Assembly (NCBI GenBank): GCA_027063585.1
Contig: JAMORM010000060.1
Location: 1-8,306 of the forward strand
Direction of reading: 5' to 3'
DNA from: Sulfurimonas sp.
GTDB taxonomy: Bacteria; Campylobacterota; Campylobacteria; Campylobacterales; Sulfurimonadaceae
DNA: 8,306 nucleotides
Both the position numbers and the translations under genes were made by a program. Position 1 is the first letter of the stretch; every line of letters begins with the position of its first letter. Positions 1-7,659 of this stretch are shown in pieces. The notes under the pieces are model-generated. The model worked only from the letters and a program-made list of their open reading frames with translations, searched no databases and was not told where the DNA came from.

Positions 1-942
1 TGAACCAGCTCCCTCTTCATCAGAAAGTTTTGCAGCACGCTCTAAAAGACGAGAGTGAACATAGAAAACATCACCAGGATATGCTTCACGACCCGGAGGA
101 CGGCGAAGGATAAGTGACATTTCACGATAAGCCACCGCATGCTTAGATAAATCATCATAAACAATTAAACCGTGTCTTGCATTATCACGGAAGTACTCAC
201 CCATTGTAACACCTGTATATGGTGCCAAGAATTGGAGTGCAGCAGCTTCAGCAGCAGTAGCAGATACAATAATCGTATATTCCATTGCTCCATGATCTTC
301 CAAACGACGAACGATTTGTGCAACAGTTGATTCTTTTTGACCAATTGCTACATAAATACATACAACACCATTCCCCTTTTGGTTAATGATTGCATCTAAT
401 GCAACTGTTGTCTTTCCTGTTTGACGGTCACCAATGATAAGCTCACGTTGTCCACGTCCAATAGGAACCAACGCATCAATCGCTTTAATGCCTGTTGCCA
501 ACGGCTCATGAACAGATTTTCTCTCCATGATTCCAGGTGCTTTTTCTTCTACAAAACGAGTTTCTGTAGTTTCAATCGGACCTTTTCCGTCAATCGGCTC
601 ACCAAGTGCATTTACTACACGACCAAGAAGTGCATCACCGACAGGTACTTTTAAAAGTGTTCCTAAACGCTTAACACTCATACCTTCACGAAGCTCAGCA
701 CCGCCACCGAGAATAACAACACCTACGCTGCTTTCTTCAAGGTTCATTACTAAACCTCTTGTGCCATCCTCGAACTCTACCATTTCTCCTGCCATAACAT
801 TGCTAAGTCCGTAAACCTGTGCAACACCATCAGCATAAGAAACAATTTTACCTGTTTCATTGATATCAACACTTAGTTCAAAGTTGTCGATACGCTCTTT
901 AATTATTGAGCTGATTTCATCAGCTTGAATTTTTGCTACCAC
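1..942 (-). CDS. atpA: F1Fo ATP synthase subunit alpha (C-terminus beyond left edge)
   Basis: Encodes the non-catalytic nucleotide-binding subunit of the F1 head, which alternates with beta in the hexamer on the cytoplasmic face of the membrane. 314 residues are visible of an expected roughly 500. They begin [18 protein letters not shown], followed by the beta-barrel domain (about 25-95) and the nucleotide-binding domain. Walker A GDRQTGKT is at 171-178, and the Walker B region (IVYDDLSK) has D263 and D264. The missing part holds the arginine finger and the C-terminal helical domain. I chose the GTG start at 942-940 because the family's usual N-terminus begins there, and because AGAGGAG at 956-950 sits 7 bases upstream. 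It lies 23 bases after atpH as the fourth gene of the atp run. The family call is certain; the gene is incomplete only because the window ends. Confidence 0.98.
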   Translation of the reverse strand, partial: MVAKIQADEISSIIKERIDNFELSVDINETGKIVSYADGVAQVYGLSNVMAGEMVEFEDGTRGLVMNLEESSVGVVILGGGAELREGMSVKRLGTLLKVPVGDALLGRVVNALGEPIDGKGPIETTETRFVEEKAPGIMERKSVHEPLATGIKAIDALVPIGRGQRELIIGDRQTGKTTVALDAIINQKGNGVVCIYVAIGQKESTVAQIVRRLEDHGAMEYTIIVSATAAEAAALQFLAPYTGVTMGEYFRDNARHGLIVYDDLSKHAVAYREMSLILRRPPGREAYPGDVFYVHSRLLERAAKLSDEEGAGS

Positions 943-965
943 TATTGTTCTCCTCTCATTGAAAG

Positions 966-1499
966 TTAAATTGCTTTTATTATATGTTCTATAATTTGAC
1001 TGTCTATTCTGTCTTTAGAAAAATTAATTTCTATCCCAAGACCATCTACTTCTACTTTTATACCGTTAAAGTCATTCTTTATAAATGCCAACGAAATAGT
1101 TGCATCATATTTTTTACTTAAACCGGCACTTAATTCCTCTATTACTTTTGCATCAATATCAGTATCGCTGCAAATAATACCTTCATAAGTTTTAGTAGCT
1201 ACTGCCAAATCATTTTTCAATTCTTGCGCAATCGCAGGAATGATATTGATACGTCTGTTTTCTACTAACAGTTTAATTAAATTATTTATTTTACTAGAAT
1301 CTGCAGCTTTAACTGCATCTAATAAAATTGTTGATTTCTCTTCAGCTTTTACACTTGGATTAGCAATTATACTAACAAATTTATCATTCTTAAATGACTC
1401 TGCCAAGGCAGAAAATACTGTTGTAATATTTTGCATAGATGCTAAGTCAGAACCCTCGCCTAAAGCTTTTATGTATCTTTTTGCAATCAGTTCTTCCAT
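966..1499 (-). CDS. atpH: F1Fo ATP synthase subunit delta (OSCP type)
   Basis: Encodes the delta subunit, which sits on top of the F1 head and ties alpha to the b/b' peripheral stalk. The length of 177 residues is normal for the family. The N-terminus [13 protein letters not shown] matches the usual start (a short helix with A-x-R-Y-x-x-A-L), followed by the alpha-helical N-terminal domain (about 1-105). The C-terminal part has the expected [13 protein letters not shown] stretch near 142-152 and ends in a short helix. The ATG follows the atpF stop codon with no base between (TAA then ATG), and AAAGG inside the end of atpF can serve as ribosome binding site, so translation is probably coupled to atpF. 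Delta is a weakly conserved subunit, so the position between atpF and atpA strengthens the call. Confidence 0.96.
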   Translation of the reverse strand: MEELIAKRYIKALGEGSDLASMQNITTVFSALAESFKNDKFVSIIANPSVKAEEKSTILLDAVKAADSSKINNLIKLLVENRRINIIPAIAQELKNDLAVATKTYEGIICSDTDIDAKVIEELSAGLSKKYDATISLAFIKNDFNGIKVEVDGLGIEINFSKDRIDSQIIEHIIKAI

Positions 1500-2012
1500 T
1501 TAGGCAACCTTTTTCAAAATGATATTAGCCATAGTTTCTCTATCGAAACTATCACCGCTTTGTTTCAATGTCTCTTTAATAACATTTTCAACTACATTAC
1601 GAATCATTTTCTTTTCTTCAAATTCTTTTTTAGAATCATGTTTTTTTATCATGGTTTCAATGTCACTCTCTGCTTGCGCTATAATCGTGTCATTAAGAAT
1701 TTTGTTCTCTTTTTTAGAAATAACAGCTAACTCTTCTGCAAACTTCTCAGCTTCAGAAATTTTTGCCAATGCCTCTTTTTTAAGATTGATTGATTCATTC
1801 AGTTTATCCTGAACCTTTTTCAAGTCATCAGCAATACTCTGACTTCTTGATGCAAAGAAATTCTTTACAGGCTCCCCAACTAGATACCAAATTAGCCCGG
1901 CAAACAACAAGAAATTTACAGTTCTTTGAACTATATCTGTACCTGCATGCTCGTGCTCAGATGCCAATGCATAAGTTGATATCATTAGCATTAATACTAT
2001 AATTCTACTCAC
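1500..2012 (-). CDS. atpF: F1Fo ATP synthase subunit b, with N-terminal signal peptide
   Basis: Encodes subunit b of the peripheral stalk (170 residues), which anchors in the membrane and reaches up to delta. Residues 1-17 look like a cleavable signal peptide: one arginine, a hydrophobic core, and ALA before SEHEHAG, a good signal peptidase I site. A second hydrophobic segment at about 31-46 is the membrane anchor. It is followed by the NFFASR stretch and a long charged coiled coil (about 55-150). The start is GTG at 2012-2010. An ATG two bases further upstream (2014-2012) is out of frame and meets TGA at once. AAGGG overlapping the end of atpF' is the likely ribosome binding site, and the gap to atpF' is 9 bases. 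The signal peptide is unusual for b subunits in general, but I believe it is common in Campylobacterota. An 8-base perfect inverted repeat lies inside the 3' end (1531-1552). Confidence 0.95.
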   Translation of the reverse strand: MSRIIVLMLMISTYALASEHEHAGTDIVQRTVNFLLFAGLIWYLVGEPVKNFFASRSQSIADDLKKVQDKLNESINLKKEALAKISEAEKFAEELAVISKKENKILNDTIIAQAESDIETMIKKHDSKKEFEEKKMIRNVVENVIKETLKQSGDSFDRETMANIILKKVA

Positions 2013-2021
2013 ATTACACCC

Positions 2022-2444
2022 TTATATCTGACTAAATTTAGCTTTTACAGCTTCTTTAAATACCGGAACTTGTGACATTAAGTCAGAAGTCAACTCATCT
2101 TTAGCTTTTGCAAGCGATTGCTCAAACTCTAAATATTCTGCCGCGAGTTCAGCACGTTTTGATTCTAACTTACTGTCAACTAATTCCTTAGCATCCGCGA
2201 TAACTTTTTCTCTTAGGGCCGCAGCTTCTAGTTTAGCATTCATAATTATTGATTCCGCTTTTGCTTTTAGCTCATTGATTTCATTATCATTAGATCCTAC
2301 TTTTTCAAGATCTTTTTTAATGTCATCATCACGCTTTTGCATAAAAGAAAGTAATGGATTATAAAGCCAACTATTAAGAACGGCTATAAGGGAAACAAAT
2401 ACAACAAATGTAGCCAAGAGTAGTATTGGATTTATATCTAACAT
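2022..2444 (-). CDS. atpF': F1Fo ATP synthase subunit b' (second b-type stalk subunit)
   Basis: Encodes the second peripheral-stalk subunit (140 residues), which pairs with subunit b in organisms that carry two b genes. It has one membrane segment close to the N-terminus (about 6-28, starting MLDINPILLLATFVVFVSLI), the short motif LYNPLLSFMQKRDDDI (about 27-42), and then a charged, alanine- and lysine-rich coiled coil to the end. Unlike AtpF it has no signal peptide; the first hydrophobic segment is the anchor itself. It is the first gene of the atp run, with a strong AGGAGG ribosome binding site just upstream of the ATG and a candidate promoter before that. The b' call rests on the short length, the lead position and the following true b gene. 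Confidence 0.94.
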   Translation of the reverse strand: MLDINPILLLATFVVFVSLIAVLNSWLYNPLLSFMQKRDDDIKKDLEKVGSNDNEINELKAKAESIIMNAKLEAAALREKVIADAKELVDSKLESKRAELAAEYLEFEQSLAKAKDELTSDLMSQVPVFKEAVKAKFSQI

Positions 2445-2466
2445 AGCACCTCCTAAAAGTTGCGTG

Positions 2467-2480
2467 ATTATACTATTATA
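2467..2480 (-). promoter_or_regulatory. Candidate promoter of the atp operon with two TATAAT boxes
   Basis: On the minus strand the 84-base gap between parB and atpF' holds two perfect TATAAT hexamers, at 2480-2475 and 2472-2467. The nearer one would place a transcript start around 2461-2459 and give a leader of about 15 bases that contains the AGGAGG site of atpF'. Upstream sequence is rich in T and A without a clear -35 hexamer, as is common for vegetative promoters in Campylobacterota. No convincing terminator separates parB from this gap, so read-through from the parB operon may add to transcription. The function is inferred from sequence only. Confidence 0.6.
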
Positions 2481-2528
2481 AAATTGAAACGATAGTTAAA
2501 TGAAGATATAAATTTAGTATTTTTTTAA

Positions 2529-3377
2529 TTAATTTCTAAAATGTGACAAAAACTCATCAATTTTATCTTGAGACTCAAAATTAATAGTTATTTTATTTTT
2601 GGAAGCCTTTACATGTAACCCTAATGCACTTAGTTTTTCTTTCACATTTGAGAAATCATAACTGACAGAATCACTTTGTGTTGATACACTTGAAGAAGTC
2701 TGTGTGTTTTTCATGTTTTTTATCATTGTTTCAACTTCACGTACACTGAGTTTTTGACCGACAATTGAGTTTAGAATCAATTGTTGATTTTTTTCATCCA
2801 AACCGACCATTACTTTGGCATGCCCTGCAGAAATCTTTTTATCCATCAAAGCTTTTTGAATCTTTGGAGTAAGCTGCAGTAGTCGCAGTGTATTGGTTAT
2901 ATGTGCCCTGCTTTTATGAATAATATTTGAGAGTTCATCATGTGTAACATCATGCAGTTTAATAAGCTCTGCGTATGCCTCGGCCAATTCAACAGCATTG
3001 AGATCTTCTCTTTGAATATTTTCAATAAGAGCGAACTGTCTCATTTTTTGTTCATCTGAATTTAATACTACTGCACGAATCTCTTTAAGTTTTGCAAGTT
3101 TTGAAGCACGATATCTTCTTTCACCCGCTATAAGTACATACCCATCAATATCTTCAGTTACGACAATAGGCTGAATCAATCCATCATTTTTAATAGATTC
3201 TGAGAGTTCTAAAAGTGCCTCTTCATCAAATGACTTTCTCGGCTGAAAAGGATTAGGGCGAATATCTTTGAGCGGTATTTCTAAAATGGCATCATGCTGT
3301 GAGCCTTCATTTTCATATGCTTCGTCCATTTCTCCAAGAAGAGCATCAAGTCCTCTGCCTAACTTTTGTGACTTCAT
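2529..3377 (-). CDS. parB: Chromosome partitioning protein ParB (Spo0J), CTP-dependent DNA clamp
   Basis: Encodes the centromere-binding protein of the chromosomal ParABS system. It loads at parS sites, binds CTP, slides along DNA and is moved by ParA. Its 282 residues are typical. The N-terminal KLGRGLDALLGE (5-16) is the ParA-contacting motif. The CTP-binding N domain spans about 30-127, with GLIQPIVV (66-73), the arginine patch GERRYRA (85-91) and ENIQREDLN (119-127). The helix-turn-helix region lies near 143-170. A serine/threonine-rich linker (about 222-240) leads to the C-terminal dimerisation domain. The ATG overlaps the parA stop by one base (TAATG), so expression is coupled to parA. 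It is the last gene of the obgE-parB run. I found no canonical parS site in the window. Confidence 0.97.
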   Translation of the reverse strand: MKSQKLGRGLDALLGEMDEAYENEGSQHDAILEIPLKDIRPNPFQPRKSFDEEALLELSESIKNDGLIQPIVVTEDIDGYVLIAGERRYRASKLAKLKEIRAVVLNSDEQKMRQFALIENIQREDLNAVELAEAYAELIKLHDVTHDELSNIIHKSRAHITNTLRLLQLTPKIQKALMDKKISAGHAKVMVGLDEKNQQLILNSIVGQKLSVREVETMIKNMKNTQTSSSVSTQSDSVSYDFSNVKEKLSALGLHVKASKNKITINFESQDKIDEFLSHFRN

Positions 3378-4159
3378 TATTTTATTATCGCCTGTGCTAA
3401 ATTTTGATATGCAATTGAACCACTTGATTTTACATCATAAAGAATAGCCGGTTTTCCAAATGATGGAGATTCTGCAAGTTTTACATTACGCGGCACTACT
3501 ATATATTTGTCTGTTTCATCTTTAAAAAGCTTGCCTCTAAAATGCTGGCGTAAATCTGCAAAAACCTGTTTTGAAAGATTATTCTGCGAAGAAAACATTG
3601 TCGGGAGGAAACCTTTGACAGCCAGTTTAGGGTTGATAGATTTTCTCACCAATTTTACTGTATTTAAAAGCTGTGCCAAACCTTCAAGAGCAAAAAATTC
3701 ACACTGAATGGGAATAATAACCGAGTTTGCAGCCGAGAGAGCATTAATAGTCATCGGCCCAAGTGCCGGAGGAGAATCTATAATTATATAATCATAATCT
3801 TTTTGTATATTAGCGATTGCTTTTTTCAAAACAAGCTCACGACCTTTTGCTTTATCTGCATCATAATACTCTTTTTCTATTCCCACTAAACCTATGTTTG
3901 AAGGTGCTAAGTGAAGTGTTGGTAGGTCAGACTTTAAAATTATATCTTTTAATTTTTTTGTTCCAATGAGTACATGATAAATATTAAATTCATAATCATT
4001 TCTATGAAAGCCCAATGATGTCGTGGCATTCGCTTGCGGATCAGAGTCAATCAAAAGCACTTTTTTTTCTGCAACAGCAAGTGAAGCTGCCAAGTTTACA
4101 GCAGTAGTAGTTTTTCCTACTCCACCCTTTTGATTTGCAATTACTATTATTTCACTCAT
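3377..4159 (-). CDS. parA: Chromosome partitioning ATPase ParA (Soj)
   Basis: Encodes the ATPase that dimerises on DNA when bound to ATP and is released by ParB, giving the gradient that moves origins apart. The 260 residues fit the chromosomal Soj type without an extra N-terminal DNA-binding domain. The deviant Walker A motif KGGVGKTT is at 11-18, with signature lysine K11 and catalytic-loop K16. Switch I DSDPQAN is at 38-44 with D40. Walker B is IIIDSPPALG with D128. The region near 185-196 reads LPTMFSSQNNLS where many relatives have an LTM-D-R-TNL form, which is probably lineage variation. The C-terminal VPRNVKLAESPSFGKP block is present. The ATG overlaps the birA stop by four bases (ATGA), and parB follows with a one-base overlap. 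Confidence 0.97.
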   Translation of the reverse strand: MSEIIVIANQKGGVGKTTTAVNLAASLAVAEKKVLLIDSDPQANATTSLGFHRNDYEFNIYHVLIGTKKLKDIILKSDLPTLHLAPSNIGLVGIEKEYYDADKAKGRELVLKKAIANIQKDYDYIIIDSPPALGPMTINALSAANSVIIPIQCEFFALEGLAQLLNTVKLVRKSINPKLAVKGFLPTMFSSQNNLSKQVFADLRQHFRGKLFKDETDKYIVVPRNVKLAESPSFGKPAILYDVKSSGSIAYQNLAQAIIK

Positions 4160-4791
4160 CGCCTGCTATATATCCTCTCACCATTTATGCATAAACTGCC
4201 GTCATCTTGAAGCACTGAAGATTCAAGTGATATTTTTTTACCATCCCTATGTGTAAAAAATTCCTTGTTGTTTTCAAATTCTAACTTATATTTGCTAAAA
4301 ACTTGCTTCCATAAGACTTTTTTTTCTATATTTTTAAAATATGTTTCTATTAATATTTCTCTATTTATTGTTATATCCAGTGATTGAAACCCTTTAGGTG
4401 CTGTTGTAAGATTAACACCGACTCCGCAAATCAGATTACTATTTACAATATTTGTAATCATTCCGCCTATTTTTTTATTTTCTAAATACAAATCATTAGG
4501 CCATTTTAAAAAAACTTTTGAACCAAATTCACATAAAGTCTCTTTTAATAAATAAGAAAAATATATAGATGTAGATTCTAATTTTAAGTCATACGGTAAT
4601 TCATTTACATCAAGTGCAAAAGATAAAAAAAGATTACCTTCCCTGTAAATCCAGCCGTTTTCTCTACTTCCTATACCATTTGTTTGCACATCAGCTACAA
4701 CAGCTACGGGAGGTATCAACTTTTTAGATTGAAGCTGTTCTTTTAAATAAATCTGAGTAGATGGCAGTGAACTAAAATAAAGTGTCTTCAA
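4156..4791 (-). CDS. birA: Biotin--[acetyl-CoA carboxylase] ligase, catalytic domain only
   Basis: Encodes biotin protein ligase, which makes biotinyl-AMP and transfers biotin to a lysine of the carboxyl carrier protein. From the chosen start it has 211 residues: the STQ motif near 11-13, the biotinyl-AMP loop at about 38-47 in the form TNGIGSRENGW, KWPND at 96-100, KKIGGMI at 106-112, and GVGVNL at 123-128. A short C-terminal domain follows. There is no N-terminal helix-turn-helix, so it should act as an enzyme only and not as a biotin repressor. The start is uncertain. TTG at 4791 puts the homologous segment KTLYFSSLPSTQ directly after the initiator, with AAAGAG upstream. An in-frame ATG at 4809 would add six residues but has no visible ribosome binding site. 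It overlaps the end of fmt by 20 bases and parA by 4. Confidence 0.88.
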   Translation of the reverse strand: MKTLYFSSLPSTQIYLKEQLQSKKLIPPVAVVADVQTNGIGSRENGWIYREGNLFLSFALDVNELPYDLKLESTSIYFSYLLKETLCEFGSKVFLKWPNDLYLENKKIGGMITNIVNSNLICGVGVNLTTAPKGFQSLDITINREILIETYFKNIEKKVLWKQVFSKYKLEFENNKEFFTHRDGKKISLESSVLQDDGSLCINGERIYSRR

Positions 4792-5686
4792 GTGACACTC
4801 TTTTACCATTAATGTATGAAAGCACATCCATCTCTTTTTTTGACTGCGGCTGTACTTTATAGATGCGTAAAGAACCCTGCTTGCATGTAACGACAATACT
4901 CTTTTTATCAATTGCGATAATCTTTCCCGCCTCTTCATGTACACCATCTGCAGATTCTAACTTCATCTCTTTTAATTTAAGCCCGCTTGAGAGATAAACA
5001 CCCGGCCACGGAGTAAAAGCACGATATTTATTATAAACCTCTAAAGCATTCTCAAGACTTACCTCGCCGTCTGCTTTTGTGATTTTTTTACAGTGCGTAG
5101 CTTCTGCTTCATCTTGTTTTTTGGGCGTATAAGATTCAAATTTATGCAATACGTCTATCGTCAGGTCTGCTGCTGTTTGTGTAAGCTTCTCAAAAAGTTC
5201 TTCTACCATCATATCATCAGCAACGTCAATCGTCTCAATTTTTAAAATATCACCCGTATCAAGACCTTCTTCCATCAGCATTGCCGTTACGCCGGTCTTT
5301 TTGTCACCGTTGAGCAATGTTTGTTGAATCGGACTGGCTCCACGGTATTGCGGCAAAATAGAAGCATGCAGATTGATACACGGCGCATGGTCTAAAATCT
5401 TCTGCGGCAATATTTGTCCGTAAGCGGCTACCACGATATAGTCACACTTTATTTGTAACACTTCTTGGATTGTTTCTTCATCACGAAGTCTCTTTGGCTG
5501 ATAAACAGGTATATTGTGTTCTTGCGCAATCGTCTTTACGGGAGGAGGTGTGAGTATTTTTTTACGTCCGACAGGTTTATCAGGTTGTGTATAAACAGCC
5601 GTGACATTGATGTCCTCAGTATCTATCAATCTTTGAAGAATTTTTTGAGCATAATCAGGTGTACCCATAAATATAACATTAATCAT
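4772..5686 (-). CDS. fmt: Methionyl-tRNA formyltransferase
   Basis: Encodes the enzyme that formylates Met-tRNA(fMet) with 10-formyl-tetrahydrofolate for translation initiation. Its 304 residues are close to the usual 310-315. The N-terminal formyltransferase domain (about 1-190) starts MINVIFMGTPDYA and carries the QPDKPVGRKK loop (34-43). The catalytic set is N105, H107 and D143, in NLHASILPQYRGASPIQ and in EEGLDTGDIL. The C-terminal tRNA-binding barrel (about 200-304) contains YRAFTPWPGVYL. The ATG lies two bases after the proB stop, with AAAGG inside the end of proB as ribosome binding site. The stop codon lies inside birA. The operon position before birA-parA-parB agrees with what I recall of the Helicobacter order. 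Confidence 0.97.
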   Translation of the reverse strand: MINVIFMGTPDYAQKILQRLIDTEDINVTAVYTQPDKPVGRKKILTPPPVKTIAQEHNIPVYQPKRLRDEETIQEVLQIKCDYIVVAAYGQILPQKILDHAPCINLHASILPQYRGASPIQQTLLNGDKKTGVTAMLMEEGLDTGDILKIETIDVADDMMVEELFEKLTQTAADLTIDVLHKFESYTPKKQDEAEATHCKKITKADGEVSLENALEVYNKYRAFTPWPGVYLSSGLKLKEMKLESADGVHEEAGKIIAIDKKSIVVTCKQGSLRIYKVQPQSKKEMDVLSYINGKRVSLEDTLF

Positions 5687-5688
5687 AA

Positions 5689-6450
5689 TTAGCCTTTACA
5701 TGTAAAGAGTGTACCACCCTTATGGGAGGATTCAAGCATAAAACTTCTTACATCATGCAAATCAAATCCACTTGCAAGAAAAGTATCAATATTTGCTTTT
5801 AACAGATAATCTGCCGCTTTAAGTTTTGTTACTATACCGCCTGTTGCAAAAACATTGTTCGGGCTTACTTCTCTGCTCAGTTCTTTTTCATCAATCTTGT
5901 TGACGATTTTAAAAGGTTTTGCGTTCGGATTTTGTCTCGGATCGCTGTCATAATAGGCATCGATGTCAGAGAGAATAATCAACATATCCGATGCTGTATC
6001 TTTTGTGATATATGCTGAGAGTTGGTCATTGTCACCGAGTTCAAGTTCCTCTGTTGCCGTTGCATCATTCTCATTGACAATAGGAAGTACATCATTTTGC
6101 AATAATGTTTCAACTGTCGCTCTAACACGTTTTATATCTTCTTGAGAATTTAAATTTGCCGCGGTTACAAGAACCTGTGCCACGATAGTATCATATTTTA
6201 GGAATTTTTTTGCATATTTGTTCATAAGCACGGGCTGACCTATTGCTGCGAGTGCCTGTTTGTTCGATATGATATTTCTGTCTAATTTTAACTTCGTATA
6301 ACCGCCTGCAACCGCACCGGAAGAGACTAAAATCACTTCATGCTCTTTTTTGAGTTCCGCTAAAAAATCGACGAGTGATTGCATACGTTCAAGTGCTATT
6401 TCCCCATCCTGAGTTAAAACAGCGCTTCCTACTTTAACTACAACACGCAT
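5689..6450 (-). CDS. proB: Glutamate 5-kinase, single-domain form without PUA domain
   Basis: Encodes the first enzyme of proline synthesis, which phosphorylates L-glutamate to gamma-glutamyl phosphate. Its 253 residues contain only the amino-acid-kinase fold: VVVKVGSAVLT (3-13) for phosphate binding, VSSGAVAGG (42-50), KQALAAIGQPVLM (64-76), VNENDATAT (125-133) followed by ELGDNDQLSA (137-146) for glutamate and feedback site residues, SDIDAYYDSDPR (161-172), and ATGGIVTKLKAA (202-213) at the nucleotide site. The C-terminal PUA domain found in the E. coli enzyme (about 367 residues) is absent; the gene simply ends after the kinase fold, with no frameshift remnant. It starts one base after the obgE stop. 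No proA or proC is in the window. Confidence 0.95.
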   Translation of the reverse strand: MRVVVKVGSAVLTQDGEIALERMQSLVDFLAELKKEHEVILVSSGAVAGGYTKLKLDRNIISNKQALAAIGQPVLMNKYAKKFLKYDTIVAQVLVTAANLNSQEDIKRVRATVETLLQNDVLPIVNENDATATEELELGDNDQLSAYITKDTASDMLIILSDIDAYYDSDPRQNPNAKPFKIVNKIDEKELSREVSPNNVFATGGIVTKLKAADYLLKANIDTFLASGFDLHDVRSFMLESSHKGGTLFTCKG

Positions 6451-6451
6451 T

Positions 6452-7552
6452 TTACTGTCTCGTCTGATGTACTAAATTAAAGAGTGCATACTTTAAAGGT
6501 TCTATGTTTTTACTGATAGCAGAGGATATAGGAACAATAAAATATGGTTTTTTTATATCATAGCCAAGTGTCTCATCAGCGTTCTCTTGAATAAAATACG
6601 GCAAATCTTTATCAAAATCAAATTCACTGCCCTTGCTTGGCTCAAGTTCAAGCATTTTTATAAACTCAGCAACTTTTTCATTAATCTCTTCTTGGGGAAC
6701 AATATCTGTTCGTGTAAGCGCTATGGCATATCTTGATGTTCCCAGTTTGTCTGAGAAAGAAGCGACTTCATTTTTCAATGTCTCAATCTGCTCTTTTAAA
6801 TCTCTATATGAAGCTAAATCTATCATAAATAGAAGTGTTTTTGTTCGCTCAATATGACGAAGAAATTCAATTCCAAGACCTTTTCCTTCATGTGCTCCAC
6901 CGATAATTCCAGGAATATCTGCCATAACAAATGACTCAAAATCTCCAATATTTACCTGACCGAGCTTCGGTGTCAGTGTTGTAAACTCATAATTTGCGAT
7001 CTCAGGTCTTGCATTGGACACAGTAGAAATAAGTGTAGATTTTCCGACATTTGGAAAACCGACCAAACCAACATCTGCAATAAGTTTCAAATCAAGCTTT
7101 ATATTTCTTGTTTCACCTTTTTCACCCGGTTGGGCATAAGTTGGTCTTTGATTTGTAGGAGATTTAAAATGCGTATTTCCAAGTCCGCCTTTTCCGCCTT
7201 GAAGAAACTTTTCCTCTTGCCCGTCTTTTACCATATCAAAAAGAACCTCACCACTTTCCTGGTCAATAATCTGCGTTCCAGGTGGAACTATAATTACTTT
7301 TTTGACACCCGATTTTCCGGTACAATTTGAGCCTTCTCCAGGTTTACCGTTTTCTGCTTTTATATGCATTCGTCTTTGAAAATGCGAAAGTGTATGCGTA
7401 TTGTTATCACATTTAAACCAAACATCACCGCCTTTTCCGCCGTCACCACCGTTTGGACCACCATTAAGTACAAACTTTTCACGACGGAATGCGACACATC
7501 CTTGTCCGCCTTTTCCAGAACTAACTGTTAATTCAACACTATCTGTAAACAT
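6452..7552 (-). CDS. obgE: Obg-family GTPase (ObgE/CgtA), ribosome assembly
   Basis: Encodes the essential Obg GTPase, which binds the large ribosomal subunit and acts in its assembly and in stress signalling. In its 366 residues, the glycine-rich Obg fold covers about 1-158 (many GG repeats such as [13 protein letters not shown] at 31-43). The G domain follows: G1 GFPNVGKST (165-173), switch threonines in FTTLTP (190-195), and G3 DIPG (212-215). G4 reads TRTD (280-283) in place of the usual NKxD, and G5 is SSAIS (343-347). The G4-G5 gap of about 60 residues is longer than usual and acidic. There is no C-terminal OCT domain. AAGGA at 7564-7560 lies 7 bases before the ATG. It is the first gene of the run down to parB, downstream of rplU-rpmA, a classic location for obg. 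Confidence 0.97.
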   Translation of the reverse strand: MFTDSVELTVSSGKGGQGCVAFRREKFVLNGGPNGGDGGKGGDVWFKCDNNTHTLSHFQRRMHIKAENGKPGEGSNCTGKSGVKKVIIVPPGTQIIDQESGEVLFDMVKDGQEEKFLQGGKGGLGNTHFKSPTNQRPTYAQPGEKGETRNIKLDLKLIADVGLVGFPNVGKSTLISTVSNARPEIANYEFTTLTPKLGQVNIGDFESFVMADIPGIIGGAHEGKGLGIEFLRHIERTKTLLFMIDLASYRDLKEQIETLKNEVASFSDKLGTSRYAIALTRTDIVPQEEINEKVAEFIKMLELEPSKGSEFDFDKDLPYFIQENADETLGYDIKKPYFIVPISSAISKNIEPLKYALFNLVHQTRQ

Positions 7553-7569
7553 TGTGCAATCCTTTTTTT

Positions 7570-7584
7570 ATGACTCTATGTCAT
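7570..7584. repeat. Small inverted repeat in the obgE leader
   Basis: ATGAC and GTCAT arms of 5 bases are separated by 5 bases, placed between the candidate obgE promoter and its ribosome binding site. It could be an operator or a small mRNA hairpin. It is short enough to occur by chance. Confidence 0.3.
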
Positions 7585-7610
7585 TTTAAATACTTAAGAA
7601 AAAACTATTA

Positions 7611-7616
7611 ATTATA
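7611..7616 (-). promoter_or_regulatory. Candidate -10 box for the obgE-parB operon
   Basis: A perfect TATAAT on the minus strand lies about 59 bases before the obgE ATG, within a very AT-rich stretch. No clear -35 box is visible at the right distance. Its place after the rpmA stem-loop and before a six-gene run fits a promoter, but AT-rich DNA gives such hexamers easily. Confidence 0.4.
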
Positions 7617-7659
7617 AAGTAAATTATTAAATATTTTGAAATTTTCTTTGTGGAATATA

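Noticed and set aside
421..814. Open plus-strand frames opposite atpA
   Set aside because: They are antisense shadows of a highly conserved gene; the translations show low-complexity serine, threonine and proline runs and no domain.
2012..2014. ATG just upstream of atpF
   Set aside because: It is out of frame with atpF and is followed at once by TGA; the in-frame GTG at 2012-2010 fits the protein.
4792..4947. Longer birA reading frame upstream of the chosen start
   Set aside because: It lies within fmt, its translation is rich in basic and random-looking residues, and biotin ligase homology begins only at KTLYFSS.
7109..7124. TGTTTCAC half site in obgE
   Set aside because: The other half does not match the parS consensus, and the sequence encodes the conserved KGET region of Obg.
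7401..7589. Plus-strand frame with proline-rich product opposite the obgE start
   Set aside because: The proline runs are the antisense of the glycine-rich Obg fold; there is no independent coding evidence.
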